A stretch of DNA of 64,000 nucleotides from Catonella massiliensis (GTDB taxonomy: Bacteria; Bacillota; Clostridia; Lachnospirales; Lachnospiraceae). The position numbers were made by a program, and so were the translations under genes. How positions within the stretch are numbered: position 1 is the stretch's first letter; the number at the start of each line of letters is the position of its first letter. The stretch covers positions 1,550,001 through 1,614,000 of the forward strand of contig NZ_JAEPRJ010000001.1 in assembly GCF_016651435.1 (NCBI RefSeq), in the 5' to 3' direction. Positions 35,222 to 44,250 of the stretch are shown here, one piece after another. Under the pieces are notes generated by a model. The model was given only the letters and a program-made list of their open reading frames with translations, was not told the DNA's origin and made no database searches.

Positions 35222-37513
35222 TCAGCTTGAACAGCTTGTGCACTCATCCATTTCAAGCGACCTGTTTCTTACATAGTAAATTGTCTTGATGCCTGACTTA
35301 AAAGATTCCACATACAAATCAAGTATATCCTTTGCCTTAACATCAGGCGTGATGTAGAGGTTGAAGGACTGAGCCTGATCAATATGCCTCTGTCTGGCTG
35401 CACAGGCTTTTATAGACCATAATTGGTTTATATAATGTGCCTCTTTATAATACCAGAACGTCTCATCATTTAGCTCAGGTGCTGTCTTAGGTGTGAAGCT
35501 TCCCTTCTTCTCTTCAACAAAGAACTTCTTAAATATAGGATCGATTCCTGCGGTAGTTCCCGCTATATTGGATGTACTTCCTGTTGGGGCTACTGCCATA
35601 AGATAGCCGTTTCTAAGTCCATATTTCATTACATCCTTCTTTAACTCCTGCCATCTCTCACTTACATAGCCTCTTTCGTCAAAATACTCTCCTGTCTGCC
35701 ATTTGGAGCCTTCAAACTCTGCATAGGCTCCCTTCTCCCTCGCAAGCTCCATAGACGCCTTTATCGCATTGTAGGCTATTTCTTCAAAGAGCCTGTCCGC
35801 TTCTTCTATGTGCTTTTCATTTTCCCAAGCTATGGCATTTTTAGCCAGATAATGATGGTATCCGCTCACACCAAGCCCTATAGCACGGTATTTAAGCGAG
35901 GTAACCTCAGCATCGGACACAGGGAACATATTTAGGGTAATTACATTGTCAAGCATTCTTATCTGAAGAGGTACATTTTCTTTAAGTTCATCAAAAGCTA
36001 CATTGCCAAGGTTGATTGAATTGAGGTTACAGGTCACCATATCTCCTGATTCCACTGTTGTAACTATCTTTGACTTTCCATTTTCAGATACGATTTCTTC
36101 CGAAACAAACTTGGTTTCACTCATATTCTGAGCTATCTCGTGGCAGAGGTTGGAGCCGTATATCATACCTGCGTGACTGTTTGGATTGGCTCTATTCACC
36201 GTATCTCTAAAGAAGATGAAAGGTGTGCCGGTTTCCACTGCACTCTTCATTATCTTCTTCATTATGTCAAGAGCAGGAACTGTAATCTTTGCAAGCCTGC
36301 TATCATTTTCACAAAGCTTATATCTCTCAGAGAATTCCTTGTGTTTCTCATCCTTATCGTAATAGTCCTCAAGCGAGAATCCCATCAGCTTTTCAACTTC
36401 GTGAGGATCAAAAAGGCTGAAATCCTGCCTGTTTATCAGTCTTTCCATAAAGATATCAGGTATGCTTATGGCAGGAAAGATATCATGAGCCTTTCTTCTG
36501 TCATCACCGTTATTGGTTCTTAGGTCAATGAATTCATACAAGTCCTTATGCCAGATGTCAAGAGTGATGGAAGCACCGCCCTTTCTTCTTCCAAGCTGGT
36601 CTACTGCAACTGCTGTATCATTGTAAAGCCTCACCCAAGGAATGACTCCTCCTGAAGCATTGCTAAAGCCTCTTATATCACTTCCAAGGCTTCTGACCTT
36701 GCCAAGGTAAATGCCAAGAGCACCTCCGTGTTTAGATACTTTGGAAAACTTTGAATTGACATCGTAAATTGACCAAAGATTGTCTGAAACAGTGCTTATA
36801 AAACAGCTTGAAAGCTGGTTAAATGTTGTACCTGCATTGGCAAGAGTAGGTGTGGCAACAGTCATCTTAAGCTTACTAAGTAAGTCATAGAAAGCCTTGG
36901 CATAATGCACCTTATCCTCTTCCACACTTGCAAGGTGCATGGCAATAGCCATAAATCTCTCCTGAGGAAGCTCTAAAACTTCTCCATCCATTCCCTGCAC
37001 CAGGTAGCGGTCTGCAAGGAGCTTCACTCCCTCATAATTGAAAAGGAAGTCTCTGTCAGGATCTATGTAGTCAGCCAGTTCTTTCCTTTGTGCTTTACTA
37101 TACTTAGAAACAAAATCCTCAGTATATATCCCTCTTTCAACAAGCATTTCTACAAGCTCGTTAAAGTCACCATAGCCAAAGGTCTTGTAGTTACGGCTAA
37201 TCTTAGCTTCTTTGTAAAGGTCAAACAAAAACAGCCTGGCTGCCACATACTGCCACTTGCTGTTCATCCTGTTTAGACCTCCACCATTTTCACTCTCGTC
37301 ATTAACAATGACTTTCTCGATAGCAGAACGAATGAGCACCTGCTGAATTTCTTTGGTGCTCATTCCATTTTTAAACTGAATCTTGGAGTCCATTTCAAGT
37401 TCCATAGGATCGCAGCCATCCAGTCCTTCACAGGCAAGGGCTACCATCTTCTTTGTCTTTTCAACGCAAAGATTCTCATATTTACCATTACGCTTCTTTA
37501 TCAAAATGTCCAT
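35222..37513 (-). CDS. nrdA: Ribonucleoside-diphosphate reductase, alpha subunit
   Basis: Catalytic subunit, 763 residues. N-terminal ATP-cone (VEKTKKMVALACEGL onward, about residues 1-95). Active-site residues: Cys in LSSCFISTV, Asn-Cys-Glu in GSNLCHEIA, second redox Cys in VTCNLNSINLGN, paired Tyr in IYYVRNRS and the C-terminal redox pair CTSC. An ATP-cone implies dATP inhibition of activity. The operon is likely repressed by the NrdR encoded at 59.7 kb. Confidence 0.96.
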   Translation of the reverse strand: MDILIKKRNGKYENLCVEKTKKMVALACEGLDGCDPMELEMDSKIQFKNGMSTKEIQQVLIRSAIEKVIVNDESENGGGLNRMNSKWQYVAARLFLFDLYKEAKISRNYKTFGYGDFNELVEMLVERGIYTEDFVSKYSKAQRKELADYIDPDRDFLFNYEGVKLLADRYLVQGMDGEVLELPQERFMAIAMHLASVEEDKVHYAKAFYDLLSKLKMTVATPTLANAGTTFNQLSSCFISTVSDNLWSIYDVNSKFSKVSKHGGALGIYLGKVRSLGSDIRGFSNASGGVIPWVRLYNDTAVAVDQLGRRKGGASITLDIWHKDLYEFIDLRTNNGDDRRKAHDIFPAISIPDIFMERLINRQDFSLFDPHEVEKLMGFSLEDYYDKDEKHKEFSERYKLCENDSRLAKITVPALDIMKKIMKSAVETGTPFIFFRDTVNRANPNSHAGMIYGSNLCHEIAQNMSETKFVSEEIVSENGKSKIVTTVESGDMVTCNLNSINLGNVAFDELKENVPLQIRMLDNVITLNMFPVSDAEVTSLKYRAIGLGVSGYHHYLAKNAIAWENEKHIEEADRLFEEIAYNAIKASMELAREKGAYAEFEGSKWQTGEYFDERGYVSERWQELKKDVMKYGLRNGYLMAVAPTGSTSNIAGTTAGIDPIFKKFFVEEKKGSFTPKTAPELNDETFWYYKEAHYINQLWSIKACAARQRHIDQAQSFNLYITPDVKAKDILDLYVESFKSGIKTIYYVRNRSLEMDECTSCSS

Positions 37514-37555
37514 ATATATTGTGCTTCCTTTTCTTTTTTAGTACTACATTTTGAT

Positions 37556-37584
37556 ATTATAGCCTATGTAAATGGTTTTGTAAA
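37556..37584 (-). promoter_or_regulatory. nrdA-nrdB promoter
   Basis: Minus-strand TTTACA (37579-37584), 17-nt spacer and TATAAT (37556-37561). CACAATATATAT at 37510-37522, at the nrdA start, resembles half of an NrdR box; a second well-spaced box was not clear. Confidence 0.7.
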
Positions 37585-37604
37585 CCTGTTAAATAATAAA
37601 AAAT

Positions 37605-37672
37605 CCTCTGCCTGTTATATGTATAATTTTACAAAATTATATTGTAAGCAATATTACATATAAAGACAGAGG
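37605..37672 (-). terminator. Long terminator behind relB-yoeB
   Basis: CCTCTG at 37605-37610 pairs with CAGAGG at 37667-37672, with further imperfect pairing inward and a nested TATAATTTT/AAAATTATA hairpin. On the minus strand ATTTTTTATT follows. It lies between yoeB and the nrd promoter. Confidence 0.75.
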
Positions 37673-37711
37673 AAAGACTTCATTCATTTATAAAAATTGA
37701 TTAAATGATTC

Positions 37712-37978
37712 TTATTTATTTCTATAATGTGTACCACATTGCATTATTTCCAAATTTGTACCGTCTATACGAAATACAATTCTATTCTTTTCATCAATAC
37801 GCACACTCCAGTAACCTGCTAAATTTCCACTAAGTGGCTCAGGCTTTCCTATACATTGATATCCATTTCTATCAATATCGTTTAATAGCTTATTAATTCT
37901 CTTTAATGTTTTCTTGTCCTGTGTCTGCCAATAAACATAGTCTTCCCAAGCCTCATCCTGCCACAGTTTCTTCATCAA
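37712..37978 (-). CDS. yoeB: YoeB/Txe-family mRNA interferase toxin
   Basis: 88-residue RelE-superfamily toxin. The YoeB pattern is clear: AWEDYVYWQTQDKKTLKRIN in short blocks, GKPEPLSGNLAGYWSVRI, and a C-terminal HYRNK. The Arg and Tyr/His of the last third match ribosome-dependent RNase positions. It overlaps the antitoxin stop by 4 bp. Confidence 0.9.
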   Translation of the reverse strand: MMKKLWQDEAWEDYVYWQTQDKKTLKRINKLLNDIDRNGYQCIGKPEPLSGNLAGYWSVRIDEKNRIVFRIDGTNLEIMQCGTHYRNK

Positions 37979-38232
37979 TCTACCTCTATCAATTCATGCT
38001 CTTTTAGGGTACTTTCACCTGAACGAACAGAATTTATACGTCTCTCAAGCTCAGCCATATTTTCTCTGCTATAAAATGGATCCGCAGATAATTCAAACGG
38101 AATACGATTTTCTCTCGCTACCTTTTTAAGAAAAATATTAATAGCAGTTGACATACTAAGCCCTATATCATTGAATGTTTTTTCTGCATTTCGCTTAACT
38201 TCTTCATCTACACGTAAACTAATCTGTGTCAT
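37975..38232 (-). CDS. relB: RelB/DinJ-family antitoxin
   Basis: 85-residue ribbon-helix-helix antitoxin: TQISLRVDEEVKRNAEKTF, LSMSTAINIFLKKV, IPFELSADPF. YoeB toxins are usually paired with Phd/YefM-type antitoxins, so a RelB/DinJ partner is a mixed pairing. GGAAGGAG precedes the ATG. Confidence 0.88.
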   Translation of the reverse strand: MTQISLRVDEEVKRNAEKTFNDIGLSMSTAINIFLKKVARENRIPFELSADPFYSRENMAELERRINSVRSGESTLKEHELIEVD

Positions 38233-38256
38233 ATAACCACTCCTTCCTTTAATGTC

Positions 38257-38323
38257 AAGCCCTAAATCATTTAATTTCAGGCTTTCATAGTATAATTATA
38301 TAATACTCAAGAAATTTTAGCAA
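38257..38323 (-). promoter_or_regulatory. Promoter and candidate operator of relB-yoeB
   Basis: Minus-strand TTGCTA (38318-38323), 17-nt spacer and TATAAT (38295-38300). AAGCCCTAAAT (38257-38267) mirrors ATTTCAGGCTT (38274-38284) at 9 of 11 positions in the leader, a plausible autoregulatory site. Confidence 0.65.
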
Positions 38324-38357
38324 GCATTTTAATATACATGTGCTACTACAATGCAGT

Positions 38358-38774
38358 CTAAAATTGATTTTTCACTACAGTACTGATAAATTTCCCCTTT
38401 TGCCTGTCAATACTGGCTGTTGATAAAGTCAGTGGGCAGAGATGTATCGCCCTCTTCCTATCAGGATTAATCACAACCGGCATTGAATAAAAGACATTTT
38501 CCTTGTTTTCTAAGTCAATAACCCACTTACCACCCAGATTTTTTCTAATCGTCTCACCAACATAAACGGTAAGGTAATCAAGCATTTTCCTATCAGCAAT
38601 TAAGTCATTAACTTCCTTATAATTAGCTAAAATCCAGCCTTCAAGTTCATCCAGCGACTCAATACTGTAATCAAGCTTCAAGTTCTGCTCTTTTGCAAAC
38701 TCCCCTGTAAAATAATCCATCTTAAAGTCAATTAGAATAATCCAATCCTCAAAATCATCCTGCGTATATGCCAT
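38358..38774 (-). CDS. Hypothetical protein, immunity-like
   Basis: 138-residue acidic soluble protein. YLTVYVGETIRKNLGGKWVI and a following SMPVVINPDRKRAIHLCPL suggest a small alpha/beta domain of the kind seen in immunity proteins, but I do not recognise the family. It starts with MAYTQDDFEDWI and follows the abiEii remnant by 12 bp. Confidence 0.6.
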   Translation of the reverse strand: MAYTQDDFEDWIILIDFKMDYFTGEFAKEQNLKLDYSIESLDELEGWILANYKEVNDLIADRKMLDYLTVYVGETIRKNLGGKWVIDLENKENVFYSMPVVINPDRKRAIHLCPLTLSTASIDRQKGKFISTVVKNQF

Positions 38775-38785
38775 GTTAAACTCCT

Positions 38786-39062
38786 CTACACTATTTTTTC
38801 TACTAGACTACTTACACTATCAACAACATTATGCCACGTCAATTCACCCACATAATTGTTCTCTTTTCTGTAATTCTCCCACCAGGTATTCATAGTTTTA
38901 GAATCATATACAGTATCAATAATCTCCTTTAAATTCTGTATTTTATCTTCAGAGCAACGATATTTACAAGTTGCTTTAAATGCACTTTTGAACATTTTGA
39001 AGTCAATATTATTTTCATGCGTTTCTTATTCTTGCCTTAACAGCAGTCGCGGTTTTTATCAC
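38786..39062 (-). pseudogene. Deleted abiEii-type toxin gene
   Basis: A GTG at 39062 overlaps the abiEi stop (GTGA) and encodes IKTATAVKARIRN, a typical AbiEii start, then stops after 15 codons (39015). A second frame from 38995 to 38786 encodes MFKSAFKATCKYR through WWENYRKENNYVGELTWHNVVDSV, which fits the C-terminal end of AbiEii nucleotidyltransferase toxins. The nucleotidyltransferase core of about 200 codons is missing. So the toxin is inactivated by a large internal deletion. Confidence 0.7.
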
Positions 39063-39652
39063 AAAAGCACCTCCGTATATTGTCTCACTCGTTCTTCAAG
39101 TTTCATTATTTTTGCATATTCCATAAGCTTATGTATATCTTTCTTTTTATCAGAAAAATATGTAGTAATAGCAGATTGAAAAATCTGAATGTCCATCTGT
39201 TTTCTTCTCTTTATGATATCGCAAATGCATCTTTCTTTATCATAAATTCTAACTGTATTGCCCGCAAAAGTTTTAGCATTTGTTAAACCAAGTTCTATCC
39301 ACTCCGGCCTTACAGTATGAACTATAACTCCTACACCTTTTAGATGCCTACTATTATATCCCCTTACTACACTTACCACCGGATTAAACGGTTCTCTATC
39401 AGTAAGGCTGTGAAGATACAATGCTGTCTCATTTGAGAAAATAATTTTTCTATTTCTAATTTGTAAAGAATATAATTTATCTTCCCAAGCATCAGGCGCA
39501 AGATATACTCCTGAAGCCACTTTTTCCATTTCATTTTTCTTAATATACTCCATCACAGTGTATTTGGAAAAATCTTTATTTTGAACATCCACAATCCGAA
39601 GATAGCCATTCTGCTCTTCAACAATCTGAGACAAAATACTATTATAATTCAT
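39059..39652 (-). CDS. abiEi: AbiEi-type antitoxin (type IV toxin-antitoxin regulator)
   Basis: 197 residues. The N-terminal winged helix (GYLRIVDVQNKDFSKYTVMEYIKKNEMEKVASGVYLAPDAW in short blocks) and the AbiEi C-terminal domain (IFSNETALYLHSLTDREP, YDKERCICDIIKRRKQMD) identify the family. In characterised systems AbiEi neutralises AbiEii without binding it and represses its own promoter. The cognate toxin here is deleted, yet this gene is intact. GGAGT lies before the ATG, immediately inside the operator region. Confidence 0.88.
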   Translation of the reverse strand: MNYNSILSQIVEEQNGYLRIVDVQNKDFSKYTVMEYIKKNEMEKVASGVYLAPDAWEDKLYSLQIRNRKIIFSNETALYLHSLTDREPFNPVVSVVRGYNSRHLKGVGVIVHTVRPEWIELGLTNAKTFAGNTVRIYDKERCICDIIKRRKQMDIQIFQSAITTYFSDKKKDIHKLMEYAKIMKLEERVRQYTEVLL

Positions 39653-39663
39653 AATTTTACTCC

Positions 39664-39741
39664 TTTCGCTACAATTTTAATATTTTATAGCGAAAAAGTC
39701 AATTTCTTTTTTCGCTATAATTTTAATATTTTGTAGCGAAA
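39664..39741 (-). promoter_or_regulatory. Twin palindromic operators upstream of abiEi
   Basis: Two 32-bp copies, 39664-39695 and 39710-39741, each framed by TTTCGCTA and TAGCGAAA and each nearly symmetric itself; they differ by two bases. The spacing between copies is 46 bp. The proximal copy abuts the abiEi ribosome site. This matches the known style of AbiEi autoregulation at inverted repeats. Confidence 0.85.
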
Positions 39742-39840
39742 AAGAAAAACAATAGTATAAATAAACAGTAAACCATTTGCAGATTTACTGTTTATATTAT
39801 CATATACTATTTCTAAGTATCGTTCTGATATAATCCCCTT

Positions 39841-42120
39841 TTACCCTCTATTATTATAATTAATCAAACAGCCACTCACAATAATTTCCTTCTCTTCATC
39901 AGTCATGGCACCTAAAGACAGCTCTATCTCCTTAGTTCCGTTTTCATTTACTATCACAGCCTTCACACTGCTTTCTCCCTTTTCTATAGCAGACTTAATT
40001 CCCTTGATATAGATAAAGTCTCCTTTATGGAAAGGAATATTTTCGTCTTCATAAATAAACGGTATCATACCCCAATTCATCACATTTGAGCGGTAACGCT
40101 TGGTGGCATAGGCTTTTGCAATATTGGCAAGACCTCCCAGTACACGCTGACAGCTGGCAGCCTGCTCCCTTGCAGAACCATCCCCAGGCTTTACTGCATA
40201 GATGGCACTTCCTATCTCTGTTAGCTCTGCCTTAAAGCCCTCATCATAGGCCTGAAGTATAGCAATTGCCTCATTTAGCTTATCATCGGTAAAAGCCTTA
40301 CCACCAAGTCTTTCCTCCTCCATACTCCTAACCTTCTTTGCCTCGCCCACATAGTCAGGATCCTTCCTTGATAATGTGAACTCTGCAAGCCCCAGAGGGT
40401 TTGAGCGGTAAGAACTGGTTTCACCCGAAGGAATTAGCTCATCAGTAGTAGTAACAGGATCGTGGATTTCGGATACTATCTTGATTAAGATATCATCCGC
40501 AAGCCTCTCCATCTTTGGCCAAGGTACTATATTAGGTCCATATTTAAGCTCTGCATTAAAATCAGGCCTTCCTACACCGTTAAATACCCTGTTATCATAT
40601 ATTTTACTGTCAAAAAAGTACTTTGGATGACTGTATTCCACATCTATCTCACAGGCAGAGGTAAGCCTGCCCTTATTTGCCGCTGTTGCAGCTATACTTC
40701 TGGCATCCATAAGGGCAACAGAGGCCATCTGTCCGCTTCCAGGCTTGCTTCCCTCCCTGCTTGGGAAGTTTCTTGTAGAATGTCTAATTGAAAATGCTCC
40801 GTTAGCTGGCACATCCCCCGCACCAAAGCAAGGTCCGCAAAAAGCAGACTTAACTAGGGCTCCTGTTTCCATAAGTGTGGCTACGGTACCGTTTCTTACA
40901 AGCTCTATATATACAGGCTGGCTTGCAGGATAGAGACTAAGTGAGAACTCATCATTTCCTATGTATTTTCCCTTGAGGATGTCCGCAGCCGCACATAGGT
41001 TCTCAAAGCCACCGCCTGCACAGCCTGCTATTATTCCCTGGTCTACCTGAATCCTGCCATTCTTAATCTTGTCAGTTAGCTTAAAGTTGATATCTTTTCC
41101 AAAGCTTACCTTCGCCTTTTCTTCAACCTCGTGCAAGATATCCTCAGGATTCTTGTTTACCTCGTCTACCAGGTAGGTATTGCTTGGATGGAAAGGCATG
41201 GCTATCATAGGCCTTATCTTACTGAGGTCAACCTCAATCAGTCCGTCATAATAAGCAGGTGCACTAAGGCTAAGCTCCTTATAGTCATTAGGGCGGTTAT
41301 GAATCTCATAAAACTCCTTCACCCTCTCATCTGTTTCCCAGATTGATGAAAGGCAGGTAGTCTCGGTTGTCATAACATCTATGCCTATTCTATAGTCTAC
41401 GCTAAGCTTCTTTATACCATCACCTATGAATTCCATTATCTTATTATTTACATAGCCCCTGTCAAATACTTCACCAATGATGGCTAGGGCTATGTCCTGA
41501 GGTCCTACACCCTTTACAGGCTCGCCTGTAAGCCTTACTGCTACTACCTCCGGACAGGCTACATCATAGGTCTGTCCTAAAAGCTGTTTTACAAGCTCAG
41601 GGCCTCCCTCTCCTATTGCCATGGTTCCAAGTGCACCGTATCTGGTGTGGCTGTCTGAGCCAAGTATCATCCTGCCACCGCCAGCAAGCACCTCCCTTGC
41701 AAACTGATGAATGACAGCAAGATTAGGTGGTACATACATACCTCCAAACTTCTTGGCTGACGAAAGCCCGAATAAATGGTCATCTTCATTTATGGTACCG
41801 CCTACCGCACAAAGTGAGTTGTGACAGTTGGTAAGGGCATAAGGCACAGGAAACTTCTTTATCCCTGAGGCTATAGCTGTCTGTACTATGCCTACAAAGG
41901 TTATATCGTGGGAGGCAAGGCAGTCAAACTTAAGCTTAAGATTCTCCATATCCTCTGATTTATTGTGAGCACGCAGTATGCCATAGGCTAGAGTATTTTT
42001 CTTCGCCTCTTCCTTAGTTATGCTTACTCCCAGCTTACCAAGTCTTTCTTCTATGTCTGCTCCGTCTTCAAGGACTTTACCATTTACTATATATGCTCCA
42101 TTTTCTGCTAATCTTATCAT
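39841..42120 (-). CDS. Aconitase-superfamily hydratase
   Basis: 759 residues from the ATG at 42120 (GGAGAAT upstream; a longer TTG-type extension is unlikely). The [4Fe-4S] ligand Cys are in [10 protein letters not shown] and CGPCFGAGD, and [13 protein letters not shown] is the aconitase signature with substrate-binding residues. The fourth domain (about 620-759) follows. Sequence features are closer to the YbhJ-like or homoaconitase-like group than to classic AcnA, so substrate is left open. Single gene, divergent from pyrB. Confidence 0.85.
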   Translation of the reverse strand: MIRLAENGAYIVNGKVLEDGADIEERLGKLGVSITKEEAKKNTLAYGILRAHNKSEDMENLKLKFDCLASHDITFVGIVQTAIASGIKKFPVPYALTNCHNSLCAVGGTINEDDHLFGLSSAKKFGGMYVPPNLAVIHQFAREVLAGGGRMILGSDSHTRYGALGTMAIGEGGPELVKQLLGQTYDVACPEVVAVRLTGEPVKGVGPQDIALAIIGEVFDRGYVNNKIMEFIGDGIKKLSVDYRIGIDVMTTETTCLSSIWETDERVKEFYEIHNRPNDYKELSLSAPAYYDGLIEVDLSKIRPMIAMPFHPSNTYLVDEVNKNPEDILHEVEEKAKVSFGKDINFKLTDKIKNGRIQVDQGIIAGCAGGGFENLCAAADILKGKYIGNDEFSLSLYPASQPVYIELVRNGTVATLMETGALVKSAFCGPCFGAGDVPANGAFSIRHSTRNFPSREGSKPGSGQMASVALMDARSIAATAANKGRLTSACEIDVEYSHPKYFFDSKIYDNRVFNGVGRPDFNAELKYGPNIVPWPKMERLADDILIKIVSEIHDPVTTTDELIPSGETSSYRSNPLGLAEFTLSRKDPDYVGEAKKVRSMEEERLGGKAFTDDKLNEAIAILQAYDEGFKAELTEIGSAIYAVKPGDGSAREQAASCQRVLGGLANIAKAYATKRYRSNVMNWGMIPFIYEDENIPFHKGDFIYIKGIKSAIEKGESSVKAVIVNENGTKEIELSLGAMTDEEKEIIVSGCLINYNNRG

Positions 42121-42160
42121 ATATTCTCCATTCTGCCGGCTAAATTTACCAATTTTTCCT

Positions 42161-42227
42161 ATAATAAAGCATTTTAAAATAATTATCAAGTATACCTCTT
42201 GTCATAATAGTAAATCTGTAATAGAAT
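42161..42227. promoter_or_regulatory. Divergent promoters for the hydratase and pyrB
   Basis: Minus strand: TTGATA (42184-42189), 17-nt spacer, TATTAT (42161-42166). Plus strand: TTGTCA (42199-42204), 17-nt spacer, TAGAAT (42222-42227). The pyrB leader would be about 30 nt, too short for a PyrR attenuator. Confidence 0.7.
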
Positions 42228-42265
42228 TAAGCAGATGATACTAATATACTAACCAGGAGGTAACT

Positions 42266-43180
42266 ATGAGGCATCTTATAAGTCCACTTGATTTTTCAGT
42301 AGATGAGACTAATTATATTTTGACACTTGCAGGTGACATATACAGAAACCCTGAAAAGTACAAGGATATCTGTCATGGTAAAAAATTAGCTACTTTGTTT
42401 TATGAGCCGAGTACACGAACCCGCCTTTCATTTGAAGCTGCAATGCTTAATCTGGGCGGTAGTGTTCTCGGTTTTTCTGAGAGTTCCTCAAGTTCAGCTG
42501 CCAAGGGAGAAACTGTAGCAGATACCATTAGGGTAATCTCCGCTTACGCTGATATCTGCGCTATGCGCCATCCCAAGGAAGGAGCACCTCAGGTGGCTTC
42601 GATGTATTCTTCTATCCCGGTTATAAATGCAGGTGACGGTGGACACAACCACCCTACCCAGACATTTACCGATATTCTCACCATCAAAGAGCTTCGTGGG
42701 AACATAGGCAATATGACAGTTGGACTCTGTGGCGACCTTAAGTTTGGAAGAACGGTGCATTCACTTATTCAAGAGCTTGTAAGATATCCTGATATTAAGT
42801 TTGTTCTTATTTCTCCTGAGGAATTAAAGCTTCCTGAGTATGTAAAGACCGAGATACTGGATGCAAATAATGCTCCTTACGTGGAGACTGCCTCCCTTGA
42901 AAAAGCCCTGCCTGAGCTTGATGTACTATATATGACCAGGGTACAGAGAGAACGTTTCTTCAACGAGGAGGACTATATAAGGCTTAAAGATACCTACATC
43001 TTAGACAAGGCTAAACTAAAAGGTGCTAAGTCTGACCTTATGATACTTCATCCTCTTCCAAGGGTTAATGAGATATCTACCGATATAGACGATGATCCTA
43101 GGGCAACTTATTTTAAGCAGGCAAAATACGGTGTTTATGTAAGAATGGCTTTGATACTACGTTTACTGGAATTGGCATAG
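42266..43180 (+). CDS. pyrB: Aspartate carbamoyltransferase, catalytic subunit
   Basis: First committed step of pyrimidine synthesis. 304 residues. Carbamoyl phosphate site [15 protein letters not shown], the mobile loop SSSSAAKGE with its Lys, and [10 protein letters not shown] with the catalytic His. HPLPRVNEI near the end is the other active-site segment. AGGAGG precedes the ATG. Followed by pyrI 10 bp later. Confidence 0.97.
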   Translation: MRHLISPLDFSVDETNYILTLAGDIYRNPEKYKDICHGKKLATLFYEPSTRTRLSFEAAMLNLGGSVLGFSESSSSSAAKGETVADTIRVISAYADICAMRHPKEGAPQVASMYSSIPVINAGDGGHNHPTQTFTDILTIKELRGNIGNMTVGLCGDLKFGRTVHSLIQELVRYPDIKFVLISPEELKLPEYVKTEILDANNAPYVETASLEKALPELDVLYMTRVQRERFFNEEDYIRLKDTYILDKAKLKGAKSDLMILHPLPRVNEISTDIDDDPRATYFKQAKYGVYVRMALILRLLELA

Positions 43181-43190
43181 GAGGTAATTT

Positions 43191-43625
43191 ATGTTAAATA
43201 TTAGCGGTATTAATTCAGGTTATGTGATAGACCACATACCTGCCGGACTGTCAATGTCCATATACAGATATCTGAATCTTGGTAAATATGATAATCAGAT
43301 AGCCATTATTAAAAATGCAAAGAGCTCCAAGATGGGAAAGAAGGATATAATTAAGATAGAGGGTATACCCGGTGAGCTTAATCTTGAGCTACTATCCATC
43401 TTTGGCGACAGCATTACAGTAAATGTCATAATGGACGGTGTTATCAAGGATAAGATTCATCCTAGCCTTCCTGAAACAGTAAACGATATATTTGCCTGCA
43501 AGAATCCACGTTGTATAACCTCTGTGGAGCGTGGACTTAAGCATGTATTCAAGCTTACCGATAAGGAGCACATCACTTACCGCTGTGTATACTGTGAACA
43601 GGCTTACAATATGAATAAACAGTAG
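43191..43625 (+). CDS. pyrI: Aspartate carbamoyltransferase, regulatory subunit
   Basis: 144 residues. N-terminal allosteric nucleotide domain (GYVIDHIPAGLSMSIYRYL) and the C-terminal zinc domain with four Cys in CKNPRC and CVYC. Its presence indicates an allosteric ATCase of the E. coli type, subject to CTP feedback. Confidence 0.96.
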   Translation: MLNISGINSGYVIDHIPAGLSMSIYRYLNLGKYDNQIAIIKNAKSSKMGKKDIIKIEGIPGELNLELLSIFGDSITVNVIMDGVIKDKIHPSLPETVNDIFACKNPRCITSVERGLKHVFKLTDKEHITYRCVYCEQAYNMNKQ

Positions 43626-43632
43626 GGGGATT

Positions 43633-43851
43633 ATGGAAGAAAACAAAGAAAAAGAAACTAAAATCAAGAAAGTAAAGCGGTTACTTGCCCTCATTGGAGT
43701 TGTCATACTTCTAGGACTGTATGGAATCACTCTTATTACCTCCTTTATGGCAAGTCCCGCAGCCAATGCCTTATTTATTGCGAGCCTTGTATGTACCGGC
43801 TTCATACCTGTTGCCATTTACATATTTATCTGGTTGCTAAAGTTTAGATAA
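43633..43851 (+). CDS. Small membrane protein with two helices
   Basis: 72 residues: a Lys/Glu-rich start, then two hydrophobic segments (LLALIGVVILLGLYGITLI and ALFIASLVCTGFIPVAIYIF, about 19-20 residues each). It has AGGGGGA just before the ATG and starts 7 bp after pyrI, so it is probably in the same transcript. No function recognised. Confidence 0.7.
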   Translation: MEENKEKETKIKKVKRLLALIGVVILLGLYGITLITSFMASPAANALFIASLVCTGFIPVAIYIFIWLLKFR

Positions 43852-43905
43852 AGGTATGTATATTGTTTAAAATCCTATACACTTTTAACAAAGTTTATTT
43901 TAATC

Positions 43906-44001
43906 TTGTTTTCCACAATTAAATAGTGTATAATCTAATTTACATGGAGGAAGTAAAGTACTCTAAGAACTATGATCTAAGTGTCAAATGTTTTTGACAC
44001 T
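43906..44001 (+). promoter_or_regulatory. Rubredoxin promoter and leader inverted repeat
   Basis: TTGTTT (43906-43911), 17-nt spacer, TATAAT (43929-43934). In the leader, AGTGTCAAA and TTTGACACT (43980-43988 and 43993-44001) form a perfect 9-bp inverted repeat with a 4-nt centre, about 40 nt past the expected start. Confidence 0.65.
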
Positions 44002-44037
44002 CATATCAAACAACAATATTAATAAAGGAGAAAAATT

Positions 44038-44196
44038 ATGAAAAAATATGTATGTGACGTATGTGGATGGGAATATGATGAAGAGGCTGGATGTCCAGAG
44101 ATGGGAATAGCTCCTGGAACAAAGTTTGAGGATCTTCCGGACGACTTCGAATGTCCTGAGTGCGGAGTAGGCAAGGATATGTTTACTGAGCAGTAA
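44038..44196 (+). CDS. rd: Rubredoxin
   Basis: 52-residue iron-sulfur electron carrier. CDVCGWEYD and [11 protein letters not shown] supply the four Cys ligands in two CxxCG motifs. Short for typical ORF cut-offs but complete, with AAAGGAG 7 nt before the ATG and a terminator after the stop. Compared with standard rubredoxins the spacing between the Cys pairs is normal in pattern, with a Cys in EAGCPEMG replacing the usual Asp/Asn. Likely role: electron transfer to peroxide or superoxide detoxifying enzymes. Confidence 0.95.
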   Translation: MKKYVCDVCGWEYDEEAGCPEMGIAPGTKFEDLPDDFECPECGVGKDMFTEQ

Positions 44197-44207
44197 TTAA
44201 GACAAAA

Positions 44208-44242
44208 AATGCTGTCACCTTCAAATCGAATGTGACAGCATT
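44208..44242. terminator. Bidirectional terminator after rubredoxin
   Basis: AATGCTGTCAC (44208-44218) pairs with GTGACAGCATT (44232-44242), flanked by A6 and T5 tracts on each side, so it serves both the rubredoxin gene and the convergent CAP-domain gene. Confidence 0.9.
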
Positions 44243-44250
44243 TTTATTGT

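Noticed and set aside
39664..39741. CRISPR repeats upstream of abiEi
   Set aside because: Only two copies, each palindromic and next to a gene start; they fit operators.
42205..42265. PyrR attenuator before pyrB
   Set aside because: The predicted leader is only about 30 nt and has no hairpin.
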